Shown here piece by piece: positions 13,122 through 18,224 of a stretch of DNA of 25,689 bases. Every line of letters begins with the position of its first letter. Position 1 is the first letter of the stretch. Origin of the DNA: a virus. Both the position numbers and the translations under genes were made by a program. The notes beneath the pieces are model-generated. The model saw nothing but the letters and a program-made list of their open reading frames with translations, had not been told where the DNA came from and did not search any database. Location: positions 1 to 25,689 of IMG/VR virus record IMGVR_UViG_3300025771_000165, one strand, 5' to 3'.

Positions 13122-13203
13122 TGACTTACCGAGGACTCGAACCTCGTGAGCATCCCCCCTGCCATTACATACGTCTATGCAATGTGGTATGCGGATGTAA
13201 GCC
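13122..13203 (-). tRNA. tRNA-like element with acceptor and T arms but no normal D or anticodon arm
   Basis: Read leftward: acceptor strand GGCTTAC (13203-13197) pairs with GTAAGTC (13129-13123) over all 7 positions, with one G-U. It abuts a perfect T arm, CGAGG-TTCGAGT-CCTCG (13146-13130), followed by discriminator A and then CTA rather than CCA. The 50 nt between contain no GG of a D loop and no 5-bp/7-nt anticodon arm that I can find. Instead CATCC/GGATG flanks a 9-bp hairpin with a GACG loop. It could be a degraded tRNA, a tRNA mimic, a remnant of an attachment site or an RNase P/Z processing signal. A competing ORF (13205-13020) starting MAYIRIPHCIDVCNGRGDAH crosses it, but the ORF overlaps the next gene by 82 nt and is less convincing. 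Confidence 0.5.
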
Positions 13204-13211
13204 ATGTGTAG

Positions 13212-13571
13212 CTATGATGCCAGTATCATATCGATGCCGTCTGACAAATCTCGTCGTCGTCGCGCATCCAGTTCCATCGCGCCCGCCATCTTCTTGGCAA
13301 ACCATTGATGAAACTGCTTCTCCTCATCCCCGAAGCATCCATACGCCTGATTACGCAGGGTGATTCGGTTGCCGTTTGAATCCGTAGCCACGAGGTACGC
13401 AACTGTGGATGTTTCTCCATTGTGTGCGTTGATTTGGTGACGGTATTCGATAGCCACCGTCGTGCCGTTCGGGGCAACAGTCATCACTGAGTCGTTACGC
13501 TCAGGAGTCATGCCAGTGACGATGAGTTTATCCCAAGAAGTCAGGAAGTCGGTAAGTGTGGGTAATGCCAT
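13212..13571 (-). CDS. Hypothetical protein, 119 aa; first gene of a promoter-led segment
   Basis: No family recognised. Begins MALPTLTDFLTSWDKLIVTG. The middle alternates like beta strands (VMTVAPNGTTVAIEYRHQIN; RITLRNQAYGCFGDEEKQF) and the C-terminus is Arg-rich (LDARRRRDLSDGIDMIL). It is read from the promoter at 13608-13639 with a leader ending TCTTTAACAC. Confidence 0.65.
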   Translation of the reverse strand: MALPTLTDFLTSWDKLIVTGMTPERNDSVMTVAPNGTTVAIEYRHQINAHNGETSTVAYLVATDSNGNRITLRNQAYGCFGDEEKQFHQWFAKKMAGAMELDARRRRDLSDGIDMILAS

Positions 13572-13607
13572 GTGTTAAAGATTTAGATGATGTCGTTGTT
13601 GACACTG

Positions 13608-13639
13608 CAAAGATAAGACAGAGTTTTCGTTTTTCCAAA
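13608..13639 (-). promoter_or_regulatory. Promoter copy 2 of 3 inside the small-gene operon
   Basis: Read leftward: TTTG (13639-13636), 20 bp, TATCTTTG (13615-13608), with the block AAAATAAATTTGGAA around the upstream box. AAAATAA again supplies the final codons of the preceding gene. Confidence 0.85.
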
Positions 13640-13640
13640 T

Positions 13641-13907
13641 TTATTTTGCAACTGACTGGTTTTCAGTAGGTTGGACAAGGCCATCAACTTGGTAAGAGTA
13701 GCACCAATGACCGTTGTTCAGGGTGAGTACATAGTGGTCGTCCAGTGTGACTGCATCCACCTCATCCCCGTACTTCTCGTTCGGGCCTTGCGTCTGCTCG
13801 ATTGCGATTACCTCTGCGATTTTCTGGGCGTCGCGCCCCCATGACCCACGGTATAGCACCTTTGAGCCTTTACGAATGATTCGTGTGTTGAAGATAGATG
13901 TTTTCAT
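13641..13907 (-). CDS. Hypothetical protein, 88 aa
   Basis: Begins MKTSIFNTRIIRKGSKVLYR and looks like a small beta-barrel (VLYRGSWGRDAQKIAEVIAI; YVLTLNNGHWCYSYQVDGLV). Such folds resemble SH3-like domains, but I cannot place it in a family. It ends NQSVAK, nearly the same last codons as the gene at 11655 (NQLVTK), in both cases running into a copy of the promoter. Confidence 0.6.
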   Translation of the reverse strand: MKTSIFNTRIIRKGSKVLYRGSWGRDAQKIAEVIAIEQTQGPNEKYGDEVDAVTLDDHYVLTLNNGHWCYSYQVDGLVQPTENQSVAK

Positions 13908-14038
13908 TGTTGTTCGTTAAAAATTTCACTTACGTATTCCAGTTCCTCGATGGTCATTTCGTAGACCTGTTCGCGAGTCATGTCCAGTTGCTCGCCGTAC
14001 TTCTCGTACATATAATCCCATACTGTGTTCCTGCTCAT
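13904..14038 (-). CDS. Small acidic protein, 44 aa
   Basis: Frame MSRNTVWDYMYEKYGEQLDM, then TREQVYEMTIEELEYVSEIF. ATGA overlaps at both ends (14038-14035 and 13907-13904). The EEL/YV helices resemble other short acidic phage proteins of unknown role. Confidence 0.7.
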   Translation of the reverse strand: MSRNTVWDYMYEKYGEQLDMTREQVYEMTIEELEYVSEIFNEQQ

Positions 14039-14217
14039 TGTTCGTCAATGTAAAGTTCAAGTAATGGCATACCCGTCTTGCGCTCGATGTATGCGATAAA
14101 GTTTTCCATGTGGGCTTCGTCGTTGAAGACCTTGCTCACCACCCATCCCCGTGAAGGCATGGGCCTGCGCCAGTCACCTCGGTAACCGTTGTCGAATTGT
14201 AGTGTTGCTTTTATCAT
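14035..14217 (-). CDS. Small protein, 60 aa
   Basis: Begins MIKATLQFDNGYRGDWRRPM, with VVSKVFNDEAHMENFIAYIE following. A strand-helix pattern is visible but no family is recognised. ATGA overlaps at both ends. Confidence 0.65.
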   Translation of the reverse strand: MIKATLQFDNGYRGDWRRPMPSRGWVVSKVFNDEAHMENFIAYIERKTGMPLLELYIDEQ

Positions 14218-14528
14218 TCGTCCCCAAAGTTGTAGGTACTGGACGAGGCGGAAATCAAGTACTCATTGATGATTTGAAATGCTGTTTTGTCATCGTTCAG
14301 GTACTCATCTCGCTCCCCTGACCAGTACGCTGCGGCACGTAGCACCTCCACGCCGTGGTTGTACTTGGGCTTTGGAGTCAGGTCAAATCGTGTACCCTTG
14401 AACGCATCCTCCAACAGCTTGGCGTTTCCACCATCGGCCTTCATGTATGCGTCGATCAACGCGGACTCGAATCCGCCCGCTGTCTTGCGCCGTTCGTACA
14501 GCGCATCAATGTGTTGTTGTGTTTTCAT
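14214..14528 (-). CDS. Hypothetical protein, 104 aa
   Basis: Begins MKTQQHIDALYERRKTAGGF; contains YNHGVEVLRAAAYWSGERDE. No family recognised. Its ATG overlaps the upstream TGA (ATGA at 14528-14525). Confidence 0.65.
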   Translation of the reverse strand: MKTQQHIDALYERRKTAGGFESALIDAYMKADGGNAKLLEDAFKGTRFDLTPKPKYNHGVEVLRAAAYWSGERDEYLNDDKTAFQIINEYLISASSSTYNFGDE

Positions 14529-14914
14529 TTTACAAAGATTTCTTTTTCATTCTCAAGGTCGTAGATAGCCCGCTCCCCGCGCTTCGCAGCGAGTGCAAGT
14601 GCTTCCTGCTCGTCATCGAGGACGTTGCACAAATCGAAGACAATCTTGCCGTCTTCGACCCATGTGCCTATGACCACCGCAGACTCGCGCTCCAGAGCCA
14701 ACTCAGCTTGATAGAAGAAGCGGTTATACGTCTGCGTGAAAGCCATTTCGTTGTCCATATCGCAGGACTTTTCGGGTACGATTCCGCCCACTACATACCC
14801 ATACTTAGGTACATAGAACTCGCGGTTGTCCATGATTCCGATTGAAGAGCCACCAGTCAGCATCGTGCTGCCGTATGCGAAGCACATAGCTTCGTCGAAA
14901 GAAAAGTTTTTCAT
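14525..14914 (-). CDS. Hypothetical protein, 129 aa
   Basis: Begins MKNFSFDEAMCFAYGSTMLT. Mixed strands and helices; the C-terminal helix is rich in Ala and Glu (DDEQEALALAAKRGERAIYD). No family recognised. The leader contains AAACTCTAAATCTC, a variant of the leader found before several genes of this block. Confidence 0.65.
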   Translation of the reverse strand: MKNFSFDEAMCFAYGSTMLTGGSSIGIMDNREFYVPKYGYVVGGIVPEKSCDMDNEMAFTQTYNRFFYQAELALERESAVVIGTWVEDGKIVFDLCNVLDDEQEALALAAKRGERAIYDLENEKEIFVK

Positions 14915-14925
14915 AGAAAAGAGAT

Positions 14926-15006
14926 TTAGAGTTTGAACGATTCGTCAGCAACGTAGGTCACGCCCACCACGAAGGCAAGCAGGACAGCGTACACCACCCA
15001 CATCAT
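14926..15006 (-). CDS. Tiny membrane peptide, 26 aa
   Basis: Frame MMWVVYAVLLAFVVGVTYVA plus DESFKL: about 18 hydrophobic residues followed by a short charged tail, enough for one membrane helix with the tail on one side. Its ATG overlaps the upstream TGA (ATGA at 15006-15003) and it fills the gap between two genes. A small holin-like or membrane-anchor role is possible, but there is no lysis gene beside it. Confidence 0.6.
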   Translation of the reverse strand: MMWVVYAVLLAFVVGVTYVADESFKL

Positions 15007-15167
15007 TGGGCAGTTCCGATTAAGTCCTCCAGCTTCATCTGCTCATCGCACGGGAGTGCATCCCAGCCCGCTGTGCAGGTGATGGTAGAACCAAGGAGTT
15101 GAACATCGTTGAACAAGGCCGAAGCCATCTGCGCTTTCTTGCGCTCTGTGTTTGTGCTGTGTAGCAT
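15003..15167 (-). CDS. Small protein, 54 aa; first gene after promoter copy 3
   Basis: I use the ATG at 15167 (MLHSTNTERKKAQMASALFN), about 35 nt beyond the promoter. The longer frame to 15236 would begin upstream of the predicted RNA start. Two cysteines (TITCTAGWDALPCDE). No family recognised. Confidence 0.6.
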   Translation of the reverse strand: MLHSTNTERKKAQMASALFNDVQLLGSTITCTAGWDALPCDEQMKLEDLIGTAQ

Positions 15168-15204
15168 CTGAGAGAGATTTAGAGTTTGGCTGAATTGCCG
15201 ACTG

Positions 15205-15237
15205 CAAAGATAAGGCAAAGAACCCTTAACTTCCAAA
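15205..15237 (-). promoter_or_regulatory. Promoter copy 3 of 3 inside the small-gene operon
   Basis: Read leftward: TTTG (15237-15234), 21 bp, TATCTTTG (15212-15205), again preceded by AAATAAATTTGGAA. The spacer is one base longer than in copies 1 and 2. Confidence 0.8.
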
Positions 15238-15261
15238 TTTATTTTTTACCCTTTAGGGTAG

Positions 15262-15519
15262 TTAGTCGATGACATCGTACATCTCCCATGTGGGAGCGTC
15301 ATCATGCCAGCACACCACCGTGTGTGACTCACACGCTGGCTCGAACACGTAGTCCGCGCTCTCTACTTCTTTGAAGTAGCAGCAATCATCCCCCTCTTTG
15401 AGGATGATATCGACAGCCCAGTTCGCGGCGCTCTCTGCGTCTGCGAAGTTGCGCTTGCAGCGGAACTCTCCGCCGTGTTCCCCGAAGGGGAAAACAAAAG
15501 CAAAAATTGGTTGACTCAT
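15262..15519 (-). CDS. Hypothetical acidic protein, 85 aa (paralogue of the next gene upstream)
   Basis: Begins MSQPIFAFVFPFGEHGGEFR. Shares the order F-x-F-x-x-P-x-G, RxF, AAxxW, DD-x-x-YF and a C-terminal Asp with the 81-aa protein encoded at 15569-15814, so the two look like tandem duplicates. Both also share the leader TAACCTTTAAAATC-nnn-GATTTTATG, a 6-bp hairpin directly before the start codon. No named family. Its DNA is part of the hairpin array. Confidence 0.65.
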   Translation of the reverse strand: MSQPIFAFVFPFGEHGGEFRCKRNFADAESAANWAVDIILKEGDDCCYFKEVESADYVFEPACESHTVVCWHDDAPTWEMYDVID

Positions 15520-15568
15520 AAAATCGTAGATTTTAAAGGTTAGAAAAAACAGAATAAGTTATTGACTT

Positions 15569-15814
15569 TCAGTCAATTTCACGAGCGAAGTGGTGGTGGT
15601 GAAATACCGAATCCCACCAATCCCACTCGACCGCCCAGTATCCACCTACGTGCTTACGATCGAGCGCACTCTGGCCCTCGTATGCAAGCTGGAAGTAGAT
15701 GAGGTCGTCATCGGACTCGACCATGAAGTCCTCCACCCACTCGGTGGCCGCGTCTATGCTCTCGAAAGAGCGCACGACTCCCCCTTCGGGGAGTTGAAAA
15801 AAGTATGCTTTCAT
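15569..15814 (-). CDS. Hypothetical acidic protein, 81 aa (paralogue of the next gene downstream)
   Basis: I use the ATG at 15814 (MKAYFFQLPEGGVVRSFESI); the frame continues up to 15895 through the stop of the upstream gene but has no start support. The C-terminus has a run of four His (SVFHHHHFAREID) that might bind metal. The stop codon lies in the loop of a 7-bp hairpin (15561-15577), and a TTTTTT run 11 nt further could make it a weak terminator or attenuator ahead of the paralogue. Confidence 0.65.
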   Translation of the reverse strand: MKAYFFQLPEGGVVRSFESIDAATEWVEDFMVESDDDLIYFQLAYEGQSALDRKHVGGYWAVEWDWWDSVFHHHHFAREID

Positions 15815-15845
15815 AAAATCAAAGATTTTAAAGGTTAAACTTCGT

Positions 15846-16586
15846 TTAAACAGCAGGGGCAAAAGATGGCTCCAACATCGGATTGCTTTCAGCAATCAAC
15901 GCAAGTGCCTCCAGTCGCTCTCGCTCCAGCACTGCCGAGCGGTGCCGAGCCATAGCCTCCTCTGGAGACTCTCCTGGAAGGAGAGTCAGCTTCATTTGTT
16001 CCTTCTTTCGAACCTTCGGTTCGACTACTTGAACCTCTTTACGAGGTTCAAACGGTTGAGCATCACCTTCGGTGATGGCATGAACAACTTTGGTCTTCAC
16101 TGCTCTGCCAACTTTGTTGGCAGTAGCAGTCTTAGCTTGAGTTAACTCAAGCCCAGCAGTTGACGACCCTTTGGGTCGTCGAACAGTCTTCTTCGAAGAC
16201 TTCTTAGCTTTCTTCGAAAGCTTTCTAGCAGCAGCTCTCTCCTCTTGGAGGAGAGCATGAAGCTCCTTGTTCAGAACGGAACGTTCTGCTTTCTTGAGCT
16301 TCTTACCAGAGGTAAGAATAGCCTCAATCTCAGCCTTACGGCTGGTCTTTGAAGCCGACTTCGAAGCCTTTGGCTTCGCTTTAGAAGCCTTTGGCTTCTT
16401 CTTTGACTTCGAAGCCTTCGGCTTCGGTTGCTCCTTCGGAGCCTCAATGGCTTCGATGAAGTTCGACAACGAAGCTAAAGCTTCGAGAGTAGCCTCCTTC
16501 TTAGAAGGAGTAGGGTTGAAAACAAAGCTGTTTACAGCTTTCTTAGCTGCCTTCAGCAGCTCTGAGTGGGAAATGGTGTTTGCCAT
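15846..16586 (-). CDS. Lysine/alanine-rich basic protein (histone H1-like composition)
   Basis: A 246-residue protein with a short folded N-terminus (ISHSELLKAAKKAVNSFVFN), a long Lys/Ala/Ser/Pro segment with repeats (KPKASKSKKK, PKASKAKPKASK), a second basic stretch (RKLSKKAKKSSKKTVRRPKG) and a helical C-terminus (GESPEEAMARHRSAVLERER). The composition resembles histone H1 and bacterial nucleoid proteins, so binding DNA or RNA is likely; no catalytic motif is seen. Its DNA is packed with perfect hairpins, about twenty between 15967 and 16561, so base choice seems constrained beyond the protein. It could bind the hairpins encoded by its own region, but that is inference. No promoter of the usual form was found upstream. 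Confidence 0.75.
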   Translation of the reverse strand: MANTISHSELLKAAKKAVNSFVFNPTPSKKEATLEALASLSNFIEAIEAPKEQPKPKASKSKKKPKASKAKPKASKSASKTSRKAEIEAILTSGKKLKKAERSVLNKELHALLQEERAAARKLSKKAKKSSKKTVRRPKGSSTAGLELTQAKTATANKVGRAVKTKVVHAITEGDAQPFEPRKEVQVVEPKVRKKEQMKLTLLPGESPEEAMARHRSAVLERERLEALALIAESNPMLEPSFAPAV

Positions 16587-17364
16587 AACTGTTAGATATT
16601 AAGATTAAAAGAAGAATTCACAGAATTCATTCTTCTTATAATCTATATCTACTTCCTCCAAACTCTTTCGGTATCAGCTTGCTGATACTCCTGCGGTTTG
16701 GTAGCCAAACATATGAGCATCGAAGATGCTTCAGCGCGTTTGGACAAACGGCCTCAGTTTCAACCAGTTAGTAGCAGTTTCTTAAACTGCTAGTTAGCCT
16801 TCAGTAATGAAGGCTTGTAGTTCGACCATAGGTCGAGGAGGGGGATTGTCCTGCCCTTCTCCTCAGCAGTTTTACTGCTGTCACTTCCAGCGGTTGATGA
16901 ATCAACCGAGGGCAATCCTCTTAGTATCAGGCTGTTAGCCTGCTACTAAAAGCTGAAAAGTATAGCAGAATCTCAAGAGATTCTGAGGTACGGGGTCTGC
17001 CAAATCGATTTTGGAACGTAGTTCCAAGCGGTCTATACTATATATAATCCCTCAGATCTGTATTACACACCTATTTTCCAAGCCTGGTTGTGCACACGAT
17101 ATCCACGAAACGACCAGCAAATCTGTTTAGTAAGCTGTTTATCAGAGACTTATGGGGATTGCTTAAAGCATATTATAGACTTGCATTTTTAAAAAAAAAG
17201 CTGTAACTTCGCCAAAGCATTGTTAGCGATGATACTTCGAAGCTGTTTTGATTCTAAGGAGCTTCTAGAGGGGTTTGCAAGTGCAAACAAACAGACACTA
17301 CGAAGCGTCAATCAAACTAATGAAGCTGTGAGAGGCGCAAAAACTGTTTTATTATCTTTGTGAC
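16587..17364. other. 778-bp gene-free region between the leftward and rightward blocks
   Basis: No supported ORF. From 16614 to 17039 it is the right half of the hairpin array, including a nested 12-bp hairpin with one mismatch (16921-16949) and a 7-bp outer pair enclosing several hairpins (16959-17039). From 17040 to 17352 structure is sparse: one 7-bp hairpin (17273-17288) and an A tract near 17191-17200. The position between divergent blocks suits an origin, a packaging signal, a long structured leader or a non-coding RNA. Confidence 0.7.
17353..17360 (+). promoter_or_regulatory. -7 box TATCTTTG, first rightward promoter, leaderless
   Basis: A perfect TAnnTTTG ends 4 bp before the ATG at 17365, so the RNA should start at or beside the start codon. 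A TGTG about 22 bp upstream (17327-17330) is a poor match to the upstream box. Confidence 0.7.
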
Positions 17365-17856
17365 ATGAGAACAAAAAAGTACAACGGAGACCCAGTACCA
17401 GCAGAGTCAACTGCTACTAGAAAGCCTATGGATCCTAGGATGATTCAGGCTCTGAATGAGATGGTTGAATTCCAAAGAATGGCCAAAAGAAAGGATGAGG
17501 AAGAGATGCTTGGTTACCCTGCTTCTTATAGCGGGAGAGTAGAGGGTACGGAAGACCCTATTACAGCTTTGCTTGGTTTGGGACCTCAGTTTCTTAAGTC
17601 TGTAGGTAAGAAAGGAGTTCAAGCTTTGATGGGTGCTGTTAAGTCTGGCCAACCAGTTAAGCAAGCGGCTGATGACGTAGCCAGAATGGCTAGAAAGAAC
17701 TACCCAGATGAACCTTTGGACAGCGAAGCTTTGTACAAGTTGTTTGATGAGGCTGGTGTAGACAGTAACGTTTTGGATGAGTGGTTGGTTAATGCTACTT
17801 ACGAACCAGGAGGCCCAGGATACAGAGTTATTAAGATGTCTAGGGACGTCAACTGA
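17365..17856 (+). CDS. Hypothetical protein, 163 aa; first rightward gene
   Basis: Begins MRTKKYNGDPVPAESTATRK. The N-terminal third is hydrophilic; a Gly/Ala-rich helical part (ALLGLGPQFLKSVGKKGVQA) follows, then an acidic C-terminus. This layout occurs in small virion or ejection proteins, but I cannot name a family. The stop overlaps the next start (TGATG). Confidence 0.7.
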   Translation: MRTKKYNGDPVPAESTATRKPMDPRMIQALNEMVEFQRMAKRKDEEEMLGYPASYSGRVEGTEDPITALLGLGPQFLKSVGKKGVQALMGAVKSGQPVKQAADDVARMARKNYPDEPLDSEALYKLFDEAGVDSNVLDEWLVNATYEPGGPGYRVIKMSRDVN

Positions 17857-17987
17857 TGATCGTCAAGAAAAACAACAAATTTGAAGTTAGGAGTAAGAAA
17901 GGGAAACCTATGGGGAGTTACTCTAGCCGAGAAGAAGCTGTTAAACGTCTAAGACAGATTGAGTTTTTTAAGCGTAAAAAGCGATGA
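17856..17987 (+). CDS. Small basic protein, 43 aa
   Basis: Frame MIVKKNNKFEVRSKKGKPMG, then SYSSREEAVKRLRQIEFFKR. The 'GxYxSREEAxKRLRQIEFFK' stretch recurs in short phage proteins found near structural genes; their function is unknown to me. It overlaps both neighbours by 1-4 nt. Confidence 0.75.
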   Translation: MIVKKNNKFEVRSKKGKPMGSYSSREEAVKRLRQIEFFKRKKR

Positions 17988-18211
17988 AAGCCAAGAAGCG
18001 CGACTACAAGAAAGAGTACAAGAAGTTCCAGGCTTCTACTAAGATGAAGAAGTACCGTGCTAAGCTCAATAAGTACAATCGCAAGAAGGGGACATACGGT
18101 AATGGGGACAGCTTAGATGCGTCTCATAGAGGCGGTAAGATCGCTGGGTATGAGGCCGAGAGTAAGAATCGTGGGAGGAGGGAGAAGTCCAGATTGAGAA
18201 AAAAGAAATAA
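17984..18211 (+). CDS. Small very basic protein, 75 aa
   Basis: Begins MKAKKRDYKKEYKKFQASTK and contains NRKKGTYGNGDSLDASHRGG. The KGTYGNGDxxDASHxxGK segment, followed by Asn-Arg-Gly-Arg-Arg, is typical of small conserved phage proteins near packaging or virion genes. The ASH and Gly/Asp residues recall part of an HNH-type motif, but the cysteines and remaining histidines are missing, so I do not call a nuclease. It probably binds nucleic acid. Confidence 0.75.
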   Translation: MKAKKRDYKKEYKKFQASTKMKKYRAKLNKYNRKKGTYGNGDSLDASHRGGKIAGYEAESKNRGRREKSRLRKKK

Positions 18212-18220
18212 CTATATTTG
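18194..18220 (+). promoter_or_regulatory. Promoter with TATATTTG, leaderless
   Basis: TTG at 18194-18196 and TATATTTG at 18213-18220 (spacer 16 bp, shorter than the usual 20). The -7 box ends 4 bp before the ATG at 18225, the same spacing as at 17365. Confidence 0.6.
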
Positions 18221-18224
18221 TAGC

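Larger units (their letters stand above)
15247..17039. repeat. Array of about forty short perfect hairpins
   Basis: Back-to-back inverted repeats with arms of 6-9 bp and loops mostly of 2-5 nt, each with a different stem sequence. Examples (outer ends): 15363-15379, 15561-15577, 15777-15794, 15881-15897, 15967-15987, 16008-16024, 16029-16051, 16061-16077, 16105-16123, 16135-16152, 16162-16180, 16185-16201, 16206-16222, 16237-16255, 16272-16288, 16300-16318, 16362-16378, 16383-16399, 16410-16426, 16470-16485, 16494-16510, 16524-16541, 16671-16688, 16716-16730, 16773-16791, 16796-16815, 16864-16880, 16891-16908, 16921-16949 (nested), 16966-16985 and 17011-17027. The most frequent loop is TTC on the + strand, GAA on the - strand. 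The outer pair 16959-16965/17033-17039 encloses the last group. The pattern runs through coding and non-coding sequence alike. Confidence 0.9.

Noticed and set aside
13020-13205. Leftward ORF of 61 aa starting MAYIRIPHCIDVCNGRGD
   Set aside because: It overlaps the better supported 48-aa gene by 82 nt, and its first half coincides with the acceptor and T-arm pairing of the tRNA-like element. Kept only as an alternative reading.
15815-15895. Upstream extension of the 81-aa paralogue to 15895
   Set aside because: The added residues would be encoded within the end of the basic-protein gene and past its hairpin leader. The ATG at 15814 has the conserved leader shared with the paralogue.
16267-16602. 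Rightward ORF of 111 aa opposite the basic-protein gene
   Set aside because: Its Phe/Ala/Ser-rich composition is the mirror of Lys/Ala codons on the other strand, and it has no promoter or ribosome site.
16706-16713. Leftward -7 box TATGTTTG in the gene-free region
   Set aside because: It matches TAnnTTTG but lies inside hairpin sequence, lacks an upstream TTTG at about 20 bp, and is over 100 bp from the nearest start codon.
15247-17039. CRISPR array or a dispersed repeat family
   Set aside because: Stem sequences differ from one hairpin to the next and there is no constant repeat with regular spacers. The only common property is self-complementarity.
17984-18211. HNH endonuclease
   Set aside because: The DASHRGG segment recalls the first His region, but the other His/Asn residues and the Cys pairs of HNH enzymes are missing.
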